From Marsupella aquatica (taxonomy: Eukaryota; Marchantiophyta): a DNA stretch of 64,000 nucleotides. The position numbers and the translations under genes were made by a program. This document shows positions 33,315 through 46,170 of this stretch, piece by piece. The notes beneath the pieces were generated by a model. The model saw only the letters and a program-made list of their open reading frames with translations, had not been told where the DNA came from and did no database searches. Position 1 is the stretch's first letter. Each line of letters opens with the position of its first letter. The stretch is taken from the NCBI GenBank assembly GCA_973895155.1, contig OZ316898.1:11160001-11224000 (forward strand), in the 5' to 3' direction.

Positions 33315-33368
33315 AGCAGCAGCAGCAGCAGCAGCACGCCTGATGTACATACGTCTGATGTACATACG
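33315..33368. repeat. (AGC)7 microsatellite and doubled 13-base motif
   Basis: Seven AGC units (33315-33335) are followed by two copies of TGATGTACATACG (33341 and 33356). Confidence 0.85.
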
Positions 33369-33976
33369 AAGACTTTTCGAGCAGACGAAGGAGGAAGAGG
33401 AGGAAAGCTCTGGTTGGATGTGGTCTGGATTTGGCCTAGCGAAGCTCACTGTACATACATACAGTCTCACGGTACTTACCTTTGGCCTCGATCGACCAAC
33501 GAACTACTTCTGTTGCTCGAGTAGCCCTGCGGACTGACTCCGTCAGCGACTAGCGCAGTGAGATTTCCTCTGCTTCGTTTTCGCTCGATCTGCCTCTCTC
33601 GCTCGACATTGTTCGGGACTGCCGCTCGCCAGATTTCGCTTGAAACCGTGGTTTCTCGAATTGTCTGTGCTTCCGTCTGCTCTGTGTAGATCGAAAGCGC
33701 CATCGCCGGGGGCATCCGAGCTGGCCTTGGGTTTCAACGTTCGAATGAGGAGGAGGTTTCAAAATTCTGGACAACCTGACGGTCCTCGGGAATCGATCGT
33801 CAGTGCACGCGGTCGGAGGGGTCGAGCGGGAGCGGGCATTCGGAGGCCAGCTAGCTGTGTTGGGTCGACCGTTTGTACAGTGTAGCGGCTGGCTGCGAAA
33901 GCCATTTCTGTTTCTCGGTTTCCTTCCTTGAGACAGAGCGGTCTGCTGGCGATTGGATCAGGCGTGGACAGCCAAG

Positions 33977-36006
33977 ATGGTACAGTGGTTTGACTGCCAT
34001 CCTCTTTTATCATTTCCTCTTTCTCAAATGTGTTTTGAATGAGTTTTAGGGTTCCTTTCGCGGCTGTGTAGTGTCGTGGATAGGAATTTGCCCCTCGTGT
34101 CTCTAAGTGTCGGTATGGGGAGAGTGGTCTGTAAGGTTTACTGCGGTCTCAGAATTCTATCCTTCCCGATGCTTGTTCTGTGCGAAATTGGACTCGGACC
34201 TTCCGATCTTTTGATACTTCAGAGCTTCTCCGATCTGTTGAACTCACATTCTCTAAAAGCTGCTACGTGCTCTATGCTAGATTTTCAGTTCTGAAAAAGC
34301 AGCATGAGCCTGCCCTCATGGGATTGATTTGGCCTTTCTAGGTGTGGACCGTGCTTGTGTTTAATTGTAGTGCAGAACTCTCGGTGCCTTCTTGCATCCT
34401 TTCTGGTTGAGTCACCCGGGCAATCTTTCTATAGCTTGCGAGGTCTTTTCGTCGCCTGGTTCTGTAAATTCAAGCTCCTGTTTATGGACTTGATCTGGTT
34501 GGAAGGAATGGGGTGGGACTAAAATGGAAATCATCCTTTAGGGTGTTTAGGGGCTTAGGCCAATCAACGTGATGTCCGCTTACATTTGAGAGCATGTCCT
34601 CCGGTTGCTTTAGATGCTGATCGAATTGTCTGCACGATTATTTGGGCCTTTGCTTCTTGGGATCTCAGCTCAAGCAAGTGATTGCCTTGTCTTTGGTTGG
34701 ATTGACACTTTTGTCATTGGTCGGAATCGTACTCTCTCTGTCTCTCTCATTTCTCAGGGTCACCAATTGATGTTATGAAGATATTGTGCTGTGGCATTTG
34801 CTCACCCATGATGCTTTGTCTGAGCAGATTCGATTCATCTTACTACAAAATCGACAAGGGAAAACGAGATTAGCGAAGTATTACATCCCTTTGGAAGATT
34901 CCGAGAAACACAAGCTTGAATATGAGGTGAGTACTTGCTGCAGAGATATATCGCAGATTGGCCTCAATCACCTCGCATTTGAATAATTTTGCTGTTGCGG
35001 AACCTCCTAACCCTCGTCTCCGGGAACGTCCTGGGAACTCCAACGGACAGAAGCTACACTGAGTGACAAGAGTTTGTGCTTACTGTAGATTTGGCAGCTG
35101 TGCTGGAAATGACTCGCTATTTTTCATTGTAGGTCCACAGACTGGTGGTGAATAGAGATCCAAAGTTCACCAACTTTGTGGAGGTACGTTAGTGTTAATC
35201 ATTATGTTGCTCATTCACGGCATTGTAGGAATTTGAAAAACGGTCATCGTAATCTCCCTTTGCAAACGTTGCCGTATAACAATTTGCCGATCTTTTTACT
35301 TTATTTTCGAGGAGCCATTGCGTATCGTATTGTTTCACAGCTCAAATGTGCTTCTAAGTTAGTTCTCAGTGGACTCGTGTGCGCAGTTTCGAACACATAA
35401 GGTCATATATCGGCGCTATGCAGGCCTCTTTTTCTCTATGTGTGTGGACATCACTGACAATGAGCTGGCCTACCTTGAAAGCATCCATCTCTTTGTAGAA
35501 ATCTTGGATCATTTCTTCAGCAATGTTTGTGAGCTGGACTTGGTTTTCAATTTTCACAAGGTAAGCACTTTGCTGAGGATTTACTGTTTATGCAGGTTGT
35601 CTTTCTACACCAGTTAACATTGTATGTCGGAATTTCCTTGTTCATAAATTACTTAAATATGTTCAATATACTGAGATGACCAGCTGATCTTTCCAGGACA
35701 TAAGACGTTTCCGGACTCGTATAGCATGACGAATCTCATTTCGCTTTTGCTTTCTTCTCAGGTGTATTTGATATTGGATGAATTCATTTTGGCTGGTGAA
35801 TTGCAAGAAACGAGTAAGAAGGTATGAACGCGTGATCTGTTTCGGTGACATCTGTTCACTGGTTACATCATTGTGTAAGCCTCCAGGGTATCGGTCATAT
35901 GTACTGTCGATAGTTGGAGGAGGCAGCGTATTATGGCGGTCCACTTAACATTGCGGTTTCAAATGTGCAGGCAATCATTGAACGAATGAATGAGTTGGAG
36001 CTGTGA
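33977..36006 (+). CDS. AP2S: AP-2 complex sigma subunit (clathrin adaptor small chain)
   Basis: Six coding pieces: ATG 33977-33979, then 34828-34926, 35133-35183, 35387-35560, 35762-35821 and 35971-36006, all with GT-AG borders, giving 140 residues. The protein is almost the known plant AP-2 sigma throughout: [84 protein letters not shown], then the terminal ERMNELEL. It is the small chain of the plasma-membrane clathrin adaptor and helps to bind dileucine cargo signals. No ATG begins the large second exon in a suitable place; the acceptor AG at 34826-34827 precedes the ATT of residue 2. An ATG directly before a GT (33977-33981) fits as the first coding exon. The C-terminus is two residues shorter than usual. 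Confidence 0.96.
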
Positions 36007-37990
36007 TTGTGTAGCCTGAGTTGATCAGCACGATGTGCCGCCCCTTCTCCAAACTCATTTTGGACAGGAAGGAGAGGTTCGATATTGTTTCAGCACACTC
36101 AAGGGCACAACTGTAGCTCGACTTAGTGTATCATTTTTTAGAGGTCATTATATATTTCATGGTCACGCCAATTTACTTTCTATTCATTGATGATCTCACA
36201 ATGCATTCTGTAGGGATTGGTTAGCATAAGCTTTCTGTACATGTAGGTCACAAGGAAGAAGGGAGCTTCTGGGTGCTTCACCGTTATTATCATGCAAACG
36301 GTATCGATGTAGAGATATCAATTTAGTGATTCTCTGCGTCGAGGGCTCCATATTATCGGAGAGATTGTGTAGGATTATTCACAAGCAGTGAGGAATAGGC
36401 ATCAATAGCCTTCCTTCTGTCTTGTTTGTGTTCAGGTACCTGGTTGGCAGTAAATGAGAACTTGGGAGAGTTGGGCGGCATGAGTTTCGGGGTTAGAGTG
36501 AACTTTTGTATGACCTCGTTACTGTCCTATATCCCTCAAATAGGTATTCTACCAGTTACTACACAACGCGCATATCATTTGAGTGCTCTATTTTCTTCAT
36601 TCTATTTCGGGGTCTGCCTTGGAAGAAGCGTTTTGACTCATTGTGCATTTGATACCAAAAGAAAATGTTATTGAAGATTGGAAGAGTGTCCGCAATGCTG
36701 AACTAGGTCAGGGAGGGTTTCTAAGGGCCCAAGAGTGGCCAGTGGTCTTATTTTGTAACAAACCATTTTAGGGTATTCCGCTGCAGTATAATTGAGTAGC
36801 AATCAATTTGAGCCTTTAAACTCTTTTGTCGACGATAAATATACTCAAAAGGGTGACACTCGCTGAAAGTTGTGTCGTAGAGAGAACATAAAGCCATCGC
36901 TGAGATAATAGCTTGAGATCGCAGTCTTGATACTTTTTTGTGTGGAACTACCTAAGCCAGTATGAGGATCCACGAACGGCGTTCATGGCTGAGTTGGTTC
37001 TAGGACAAATACGTATGTTCAGTACTGCAGTGAGAAGGTGCTTCTTTGTCGGGACATTTGTTTCAAACGTACGGGAAAATTGACGAGTTTTCAGAGGTGT
37101 TTTTGTTCTGCGGAAAAATGGGGTAGTGGAAGGCGTGTAAATTAAATGAAAAAGGATCATGCTGTCAAATTCTATATGACAGGGAAGTATTTCACCACTT
37201 TCCCGGCACACGACCATGGTCTTGGAGTCAAGATTGTATAGACTCACGATGCCATCAGTACTGTAGGTTGCGCACTTCTTGCTCTAACGATCTCAGATCT
37301 AAATGTGCCGGATAACGTCATATAAGCTCCAACCATTCAATATGAATCTCATGTCTGCGATTGGCAAGCTATGAGATCCAATCAGATGGTCATAGACTCG
37401 TGACTGTATGTCAGAGTGTGTTACTGACCCTCCCATAAACAACCTTACTCATAGATCCAACTGTCACTCACGGCTATGTGTATGGTTTCTCTGATGTTCA
37501 ATCGAGATCGTGAGTCCACACGACGAATGATCCAAAGTCACACTAAAAATGACATTACAGCGAAGACGCACTATGTAACAAAAACACAAGCACAACAAAT
37601 CATGGTCGTCACATACAGTTTGCGACCTTGGGATCATAGTAGGACAACCCACAACCCGTTCCTCATCTCCGTAGGTTCTTGGAAAGCCATTCCCCATAGT
37701 AAGTGCAAGATTCAAGAATTTTTATGGGGCGAACTTTTTGACATGATCTTGACCGGATCTTGGTCATGTAGCATCATCCCAATACTGACGAGGCCCTCAT
37801 CATTCTGCACGTAAAAATCGAAGACAAGATTCGGTCACACACGAGCTGTGCGTGAGTATGTTTGTTACCCTCCATCTTTTCGTCCCGTGGTGCGTTGCAC
37901 TGTAACCAATGGCGCCATTGAACACGTTGTGCCAGACGATGCAATGGAATAATCAGTAAATGCCCTCTCTCTCGCGGAAGGGGAGAATAA
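36007..37990. other. 3' UTR and intergenic region before the CrtI-type gene
   Basis: No supported gene. The last 100 bases before the next ATG include AACCAATGGC (about 37905-37914), a CCAAT-like box, but no clear TATA box. Confidence 0.5.
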
Positions 37991-40900
37991 ATGATGGCTT
38001 CGTTTGTTTATGAGTCTCTGGCCTTCCATAGCTTGGCATCAACTGCCAAATGGGAAAGCAGAAGGGAGGGATCCTTGGCTCAGGTACGAGATCGTCGACG
38101 GCCTTTGAGCTCCAGACAGACTCAAGTGAAGGGAATAGTGAGGTGCGGGGTAGCTGAGAAGGATGGGGGACGAAAGGTGATCGTCATTGGCGCTGGAGTG
38201 GGGGGATTGGCGGTCGGGGGAAAGTTGGCGTACGAGGGTTTCGATGTGCAGATTCTGGAGAAGAATGCAGAGGCTGGCGGTCGGTTGCAGTCTCTCTATG
38301 CTGAATTGGGAGAGCAGGAGACCTTCCGTTTCGATACTGGCCCAAGTCTGCTACTACTTCCTCAAAAATACCGAGACGCATTCACTGCTATGGGTACGAA
38401 GCCTTGCAACTTTCAGTGCTTTGAGAGTTTCAACGCCGATTCTCCCGAGCCATGGTATGGGATTGTTGATGTGGGGTAGTGGATCTCGTGTGACACTGAC
38501 AGGTGAGAAGCTGGAGGACTACGTTGAACTCGAAAAGGTGGATCCCGTTGCATATAGAGTGTTCTTTGGCGAGGAGGAAGTCCCACATCACTTGGACTTG
38601 ATGTACGATGTTCAGAAGATGTGTGCTCAACTGGAAAAGGTCGAAAAGGGCGCCGCTGCAAACTTTCTGCGCTTTCTTTCCAACGCGAAAGAAGCCCTTG
38701 ACAAGGTCTTCCTCTCTGTTTCTCTGCTCCTATTGGCTGGCTAACTTTTCAGATGTGAATGTGATTTCAGGTAAGTCCCTTTTGAAACTAGGTTAGTTAG
38801 ATTCATTTCTTCCTGTAGTATCCAAGGAGCGTTCTATGCTCCCAACTTACGTACAAAGTCTGTAGAAGTATCACGATATTTAAAGCTGAGGATCCTGAAA
38901 GCTACGGAAATGCCATGGTCTACATCATGGCTTTATACGTAAGGATGTTAGGACCTTAATGAGAACAGGTCTTTTTGCACTCCTGATTTATATGCTCCAA
39001 TAAACGTTTCAGAAATTTTTATAGATCCGCAGTGTAATCTGTAAATGAAAAGCGACTTGCGTCCTTTTGAATCGCTTAAAAGTGGCAGTTGTGTAGAACG
39101 GTCCCTGTCCGCTGATTCGTTTTTTGTCGTAGTGATACGTTAGTTTCCGAATAGTGGAATCGCTACGACATGAAACTACCTCCGATTCTCCCTGGACAAT
39201 CTCCGCTGGTTTGTTTGCACCAAAGTAAATGCAATTCTTCTGAAACTGTTCCGTAAGTGAGTACGTCAGGGGATGTGGCAGCAATCACAACCAAGATCAG
39301 CACATCTTCTTAGAGGCAATTACGCAGAGGGGATTATCAAAGGTTTTAATGAATTCAGGCAGAAACCTATCATTGAGTGGTTATTGTGGCTCGTTTTTCC
39401 CGTTTGTTTTATCCAGCTTGCTTTAGCGCTTTCACCTCCGTCCATGTGCTGTGGAAGGGCTTTTCTGAAAAGTGTTTATTGTCATGGCTAGTGTTTCCCT
39501 GGCTAACCCCTATTGTTGCTTACTCTTGGCAGGGAACAGAGAGCTTTATTGAGCGCGACTTTCGCACTTTTTGGGATTACGCTAATATCCCTCGTTTGTT
39601 ACCCCTCCTCAAGCATCTCTCCCCTTTTGAACTCCTAGGACAGCATCATGCGCGCATGAAGAATTACTTCTCAAATCCCAAGCTTCAGGCTTTGTTTACC
39701 TTCCAAGTGAGTTTTGTGAATGACTTGATTTCCTTCAAGAAACCTATTGTTTAGATATTTGTATCCTCTGTGCTTCATTATTGATGTAGAGATCTCGGGA
39801 AATGCACGTACGAACTTGTAATCACTAGCATGTTTCTCTCTGGGCACATGTGGTGGTTTCCTCGCCAGGAGACAGCCAATAGCCTCTAAACCTCGAATGT
39901 TGAGCTCTAGATAGTTCCCTATCTCCACATACTTCAGGATCTTTTCACTCCGACTGATGACTCAATCAGAGAGCACTGTATGCAAACGGATACAATGTTC
40001 TACACGGAGGCACAGCAAAGTTTTTTTATGGTGAACAATTGAGACACGGTGTCACGATTGAGGACAATTTTGGTGCATATGTTTGGACTTCTATTACTGA
40101 GTTCAATATTACGGTATTACTTAGTGTGTTTAAATTTGCCTTCAGCTAATCATCGGGTGGATGGGTCCTTACGTAGGATTTGTACGTAGGTCTCACTCCG
40201 TACAATGCCCCCGGGGTTTTCAGCTTGCTGGCCGCGACAGAACTTACAGATGGCGTTTGGTATCCACTAGGAGGATTCGGGAAGGTGAGGGATGCTTTGG
40301 TACAAGCAGCCCAAAAGGCCGGAGCGAAAATACAAACCAAAACATCTGTAAAGAGGATTGAGCACATGAACGGCAAGGTAACGTTGTAGAGTCACTTTTC
40401 GATATTTGTTCTGAGCACATTGATTGAGATGCAATTGTTCCTGGACGTAGAAACTGCCGATCAGATGTTATGTTCCGTTGTCCTGGGTAGAAACTGCTTA
40501 AATAAGGATTTTATCACATTTTTTAATGGTTGAGAATATGGCTGATCTCAGCATGTGTAACAACCGGGAGTCGTACCATGGAGCCAGTGTTTCACGTTTC
40601 TTTGGATGTCAACAAAGTAGTCCAGGAGTCGACGTTGAAGAATCGCTTGTTTAATGATTGTGACAATAAGAGGTCTTGGAAGCCAGCCAGTTTGCTGTCT
40701 GAACGGAGAACTGATCGGTTCAAACAGAAATCAGAACGTAAATTAACTTGAATATTGTCTACAGGTAGTTGGTGTGACTCTTGAGGATGGGAGCAATTTA
40801 CGTGCGGATATCGTTGTGGCCAATGCTGATTTGCCATATGTCTACAACCAATTACTTAGCTCTGTAGGTGTGGGGCCATGATAATACCCTGATCAGTTTA

Positions 40901-42639
40901 TTTTATTTTATTGATTTTTAAGTGATATCTAGTGTTCAAAGGGTAAGAGGCGGCCTAAGGAGTATTGTTGGTCAGAGGCCACTCAGTCTTAATTCTTCTA
41001 GACGCTTTGAAGGTCTTATCTCTGGGATAAAGTCATTACCTGTCAATCATTGCAACAATGAATGAATCCAATTGATGTGAACGAGAGGTTTTGACAAAAT
41101 TTCCTAGTTGGAGAGCAATCAAACAAATGTTTATAGATGATCTTCAGGACAGTGGCCCATGGAGGAGAAACGTTGGGAGAGGATATATCTCAGAAACGAT
41201 AGACCCGACTGGGAAGTTGATCATCATCATGAATCCATCTCTTATCTTTAGCTTCTCTTTAAATGCAAATATTCTTGGAGCTAAGTTCTATTTCCATACA
41301 CTGCAGTATAAGTGGCGGTCAGAATGTTGTGTGATTTTTCTTTACTCGTCTTCACGCGAAGTGTTGGTGTCCTTGCAAATCTATTTTGAGGGCACACTGG
41401 ACTGGGCAAAATATCCATGTTGTAATCTGAAGCCCAATCATCAAGATTCGTAACTCTCCTCTGGCAGCCTGTCTGAACGATATTTCATCACACTCTGTTT
41501 TAATTGTTTTTTATTTACCTTGATATTTGTGGAAACAGGGAACAAGCACGCAGAAAGACTAACACGATCAAAATACAGGTGACTCCTTATGAATTGTGTT
41601 TATCAGATCAGCTAGTCTAGGTCCAACTGCATTAGTTTCATTCAACTCTATTTGCGTTCTCTTCGTATGGTTGGAGTTCCCGAAAGAATTTGGAATTACA
41701 CTCTCTTACAAGGAGGCTGATTTATTGCTGTGTGTGTAACAGTGCCAGTGTAATCTCTTTCAACTGGTCCCTGGATTGCCATCTGGGCGGGTTGAAGCAC
41801 CATAACATATTCCTCTCTGAATCATATGAGAGAAGTTGGGATCGAGCAACTGACATGTCTACATTGTTGGACCAACCCAACTTTTATTTGCATGCCCCTT
41901 CTCGGACTGATCCCAGTGTCTGCCCGAATGGTAATTCAGAAAACGATTGATTGAGTGTGTGCTGTCTAACTAAATGGCCGGACACCATTTCATCAAGAGC
42001 TTTCTCATCATGGATTTGGATTCCTCGGATAAAGACTTCTCGTAGCCTGTCGCTGAACCTGAGTTGAACGGTAATTCTTAAAAGAGGCTAGAGTTTGAAT
42101 TTTTGTTTGCTGCGGTCCCCTCTTTTGGTTCAGCCCGTAGCCCCAAAGGTTTGGTCTTTGTGATTGTTCAGGTTGAATTGTTTCGCATCAGACTTATGAT
42201 CCAATAGTAACTTAGCACCCTTTGCGCAGGTACTGATGCCATAACAGTGCTCCTTCCTGTTGCTCACTTTGGTGAAGGCTACAACGAACGCTATGCCGAT
42301 GATGACAAGGCTATAGTAGACACTGCCAGGGAAAAAGTATTTGACAGGTTAAAGAGATCTGGCATTGGAGATATCTCTCCACATGTTCTTTCAGAGGTAG
42401 TGTATTCTCCGCCAATCTGGAGGGATTCTTACAACCTTCAACATGGGGCAACATTTGGTCTCTCTCATAATCTTCTACAGCTAGCTTATTTTCGTCCAGA
42501 TGTTGCTGATTACTCAATTAAAGGGTTGTATTTTGCTGGGGCTTCTACTAGACCTGGCAATGGAGTCCCACTTGTGCTAATGGGGGCAAAACTAACCAGC
42601 AACAGAATTTTGGAAGATTGTAGGAAACTAACGATTTAG
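37991..42639 (+). CDS. CrtI-type FAD-dependent carotenoid desaturase/isomerase-like protein
   Basis: Eight exons: 37991-38393, 38503-38705, 39533-39706, 40177-40377, 40765-40867, 41539-41578, 41743-41930 and 42230-42639, joined in phase to 573 residues. The first 50 or so residues (Ser/Arg-rich, few acids) look like a plastid transit peptide. Then comes an FAD-binding Rossmann motif VIVIGAGVGGLAVGGKLAYEG with EKNAEAGGR, the CrtI-like FDTGPSLLLLPQKY, a central WYPLGGFGKVRDAL, and the family C-terminus GLYFAGASTRPGNGVPLVLMGAKL. This pattern is that of bacterial-type phytoene desaturase (CrtI family) rather than plant PDS/ZDS. Substrate and reaction are not predictable; it could desaturate or isomerise a carotenoid. 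The donors after exon 2 (GTCTTC) and exon 5 (GTGTGG) are weak but required by phase. Confidence 0.88.
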
Positions 42640-45179
42640 TTTATCTCCTATTCTTTGGCCTGTTAGGGTACTCTACGGGCTAGTGGATTCTCCTTTATTG
42701 GAGGCTTTATGGACTCCCTGTTACTCATGATTTCTGTATGATCACTTGTACTGTTCCAGTGGCAATGAGGATGGCCTGTCGCAGGTCGTACTGTGGGCAT
42801 GTTGTTGAGCTTTTAAGTGTTCAGCGTCTATGCCAGCAGCAAACTGCCTACCGTAAAGCGTTAGTCTATCCAGAGTAAATCCGTGCCTTCCTGCAATGAA
42901 AGAGAATGTGCAGACTTCTTTAGTTTCGATCCGAACACTGTACTCCTACAAGACTAACTTTAGACAATATTGTAGAGGAGCCCTTCGTGATTAAGCTTGA
43001 ATTCTTCCCCCGTTCAGGTCATAGGAGCAACGTAAGTGCAGACCCGATAAATTTGCATGTTCTTATGCAGTGTCTTGAGCCGCGGCAGGGTGAAGATATT
43101 GGGAGAACGGGCATGAATGACAAAGAGTAGAGGCAAGATGGGTGACTATTTGTGATCGAGTCAGACGGTTCCTCATACTATCAAATTCACTCTCTACCTC
43201 GTGATCAGAATGGAACAGGGCAGTGTTGGTATCCAGGACATACCAGGACTTATCCTCACCGTCAGCTCAGAGACACACGAGTTAGAGATAGTTGGGGCCA
43301 TTCACCCCGGTCGAGGTATTCATTTACCGATTCTTGACCTACCTAGCACAATATAGAGCAATGACTAATTGCTCCTGTAAAACACCAAAATATCTGAGAC
43401 GGAGCGTTTGTACCTTGTCATATACCCACGGAAGTACACAAAGGTATGCACAAACAAGTCGTCTCAGTTTGAGCCAGGTACGGTCTGCTTACCTCCCCAT
43501 CCATGGCCTTCTCAGCAGTCTGAAATACAAAATCATCAGGCTTATTTCGTGAAAAACTCGCGGCGATGGGTTTCACGAGCTCAATATAATAAGTGGAATA
43601 AGTAAATGAGCTCTCCACAAACCATGACAATTTGAGAGCCTGTGGCTGGATTATTAGGATATGTCTCATCAGCATTGGGCTTATATCAATTAGTAAATTT
43701 GCTTTTCTTTTGAACTCTAGTTAATGTCATGATAAGTAAAGCAGGATTATTCTGTCCTCCAAGTATAGCGGCACTCATTAGCGTCAGATTCATATCCACG
43801 GTTCTGAATAATTGCTTTCTAGTCTACTACTAGACAATTGATATCCCCTGGTGTCCGACACAGAACGAATCCATCTCTTGAAGACCTTTTGCTTTTTGCT
43901 AGTCCCGTCCAAAGGAATAGGAATTGGAGTTCGTTTAATTGTCGTAACTGATGATAATATAACCTATCGTCCACGCTGGAAGGAAGCGGAATTCTAAAGA
44001 CTTTATGGTATTTCCGTTCAATCGAGAAAGAATCGAAAGTTAAAAACGAATTGGAGGTGTTCTTATTGTAACTCATGACATTTCATTCCATCTTTGGATG
44101 CAAGGAAGGAAGCTGTGTCTTGAAGACCTCATGCTAGTCCCGGTCCATCGGAACAAGTTGCAGATTTTCTAAGTGTGGCTCCTGGCGGTTTAGATATTCC
44201 ATCTGTCGCAATAGAACAAGACCTTTTAAGAAATGTTTTTTGTTGGCAAGAAAGAAGCTTTAGATGTTTATTGACATTCATCCCTAGTAATAATAAGAGA
44301 GACACAGAGACAAGACCTAGGTCAATACATTGCAGGTAGAGTCAAAAGAAGTAGAGATCATCTCTTCTTCAACATCGACGAATAACAAAAGGTAAGAACC
44401 ATAAAGAACCGAAATAGTCGGTAAACTGTCAATAGAATATCTTCTAGAAAGGCCAGTGTGAAACTTTTGGGCATACTGACAGATTGCAGCCGAACCAAAA
44501 ATGTTGGATGGTTGGTGGAGTCCATGCGCGATCATGTACCCATGAAAAGCATGTGAAGTAGGGGAAAAGCTACGAATGGAGGTGCTCCTGCGATGGGCTC
44601 ATCCATGCATTTGAAACCAAAGGATCGTCCATCCCTGTAGCTGAGCCGGATCCCCTTAAAATAACAAGAAAAAAACCTCATCCCGCTGCTCCATCTTAGA
44701 TTTCCAGAATATCTTTCAACGCAATAAACAATGACAGCAAACTCTAAGGCTCTTGGATCAAGGCATGACGTTGTCTCCACCAAACACGCGTCTGATCCCA
44801 GCTACAGTGTTAAGCAAAACTACCCAACTAAGACCAACTCGAAGTATGAGGCCAAATCGAGAGCCTCAGATCGCCAATGTACTGCAGGCCACTATCAATT
44901 TCTTCTGTCATTGTCTGAGTGAGAGAAACCCATCTCCTTGTCACAACGGTACTCGTGATTAGACTCAGGAAAGGAGCGGAGCTGTTGATTAGTGTGGATG
45001 ACGGACGGGCCGAAAGGATAACCATCTCCTTGTGCATGATGTGACGCGACGACTTAAAATATGATAAAGAGTGATTCGCAGACGACTCCGCCACTTCAGA
45101 CAGCTTCTGTCCCTTGCACAATCAAGTAAGCTGTGCTTAAAACTAAGGAGAAATATGTGAGTAGATTAAGCCACCACTA

Positions 45180-45293
45180 CCCATAAATAGTACCATTTTC
45201 TTGAAATTATGGAGCAAAATGGCTGGATTTGCACCCCCATAAATAGTACCATTTTTTTCTGAAATTATGGAGCAAAGTGGCTGGACTTGCTCC
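45180..45293. repeat. 56-base tandem duplication
   Basis: Two units starting CCCATAAATAGTACCATTTT at 45180 and 45236, each followed by GAAATTATGGAGCAAA and TGGCTGGA. Confidence 0.9.
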
Positions 45294-45339
45294 CCAGATA
45301 AGAAGAATGAGTGACTGGAATAAAAGGAGAAATCTTCGA

Positions 45340-45455
45340 CACTCTTCTCTTTTTAGTAGCTAGAGTCGAGAAATCGTGGTCACTCCTCTCTTTTAAGTAG
45401 CTAGAGTTGAGAAATCGTGGACACTCCTCTCTTTTAAGTAGCTAGAGTCCAGTAG
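45340..45455. repeat. 41-base tandem triplication
   Basis: Three units starting CACTC(T/C)TCTCTTTT at 45340, 45381 and 45422, each containing AGTAGCTAGAGT. Confidence 0.9.
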
Positions 45456-46170
45456 TGCCAACATTAATTGACAGCAAGCACTGAGCAAATGAGCCCAACA
45501 CGAAAATGGTGCACTTTAGCGCTCTGGCGGTCCTTTGGATGTCAATAATTAGTGAGGACAAAAAGAAACCCATTTCACACTCTTATAAGCCTAATGCCTG
45601 CTCTTAAACTAGAACTCCCCCTTCAAGAGCTATGGGTTACCCGTAGGATCCAAAAATAATTATTAACAATAATTTTTCCCTGGAATAGTGGAACAGACTG
45701 GCACCTTAGAGGAAAGAAGTGACTGGAATGTGAAAAAGGGAGCAGTCTTTGACACCTCCCCCTTATATGGGACCTTGTGGTTTAAGAGATACACGAGCCC
45801 AATGGCAATCCTTTGGACCTCAATAATTAGGGAGAACAAAAGGAAGCCCATTTCGTGTTCCACCCCTGGATGGTACTTTTCTACCTTGATTGGCTAGTCA
45901 GGGTCCAGAGGCCTCATTGTAGACCATAACCCTTATTTTAGCTTCTCTTATATGGTTACATGTGTTTGCTTTCCCCTTGTTTTTTACCCTTTATTGGGTC
46001 TCTAGCCTTTTGGATCCGGTCATCTCCCTCCTGGTATGGGGCCTTTTGTACTTTTTCCATGATTATACATATATCTGTTTTTTGCTATTCATTTGCCTCA
46101 TGGTTCCAAAGCTGGGATGGACTGACTCTAAACTTCAAAAACTTCTTGGATAACACTCTTTACACTTTTG

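Larger units (their letters stand above)
29603..33976. other. upstream of CHCH gene to AP-2 sigma: repeats and putative 5' UTRs
   Basis: 29.6-30.4 kb probably holds the 5' part of the CHCH gene, but no exon could be fixed. 30.8-33.2 kb is dominated by repeats. From about 33.5 kb the sequence becomes GC-richer with overlapping open frames on both strands, as expected for a plant 5' UTR/promoter region before the AP-2 sigma ATG. An 81-codon open frame (33640-33885) would be an upstream ORF if it lies in the transcript. Confidence 0.45.
42640..46170. other. intergenic region, no supported gene
   Basis: The first few hundred bases are probably the 3' UTR of the CrtI-type gene. Further on, open frames of 60-97 codons occur on both strands without recognisable motifs. 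Tandem arrays lie at 45180-45293 and 45340-45455. Confidence 0.5.

Noticed and set aside
33640-34013. Overlapping open frames on both strands before AP-2 sigma
   Set aside because: GC-rich 5' UTR/promoter composition explains them; no conserved domain.
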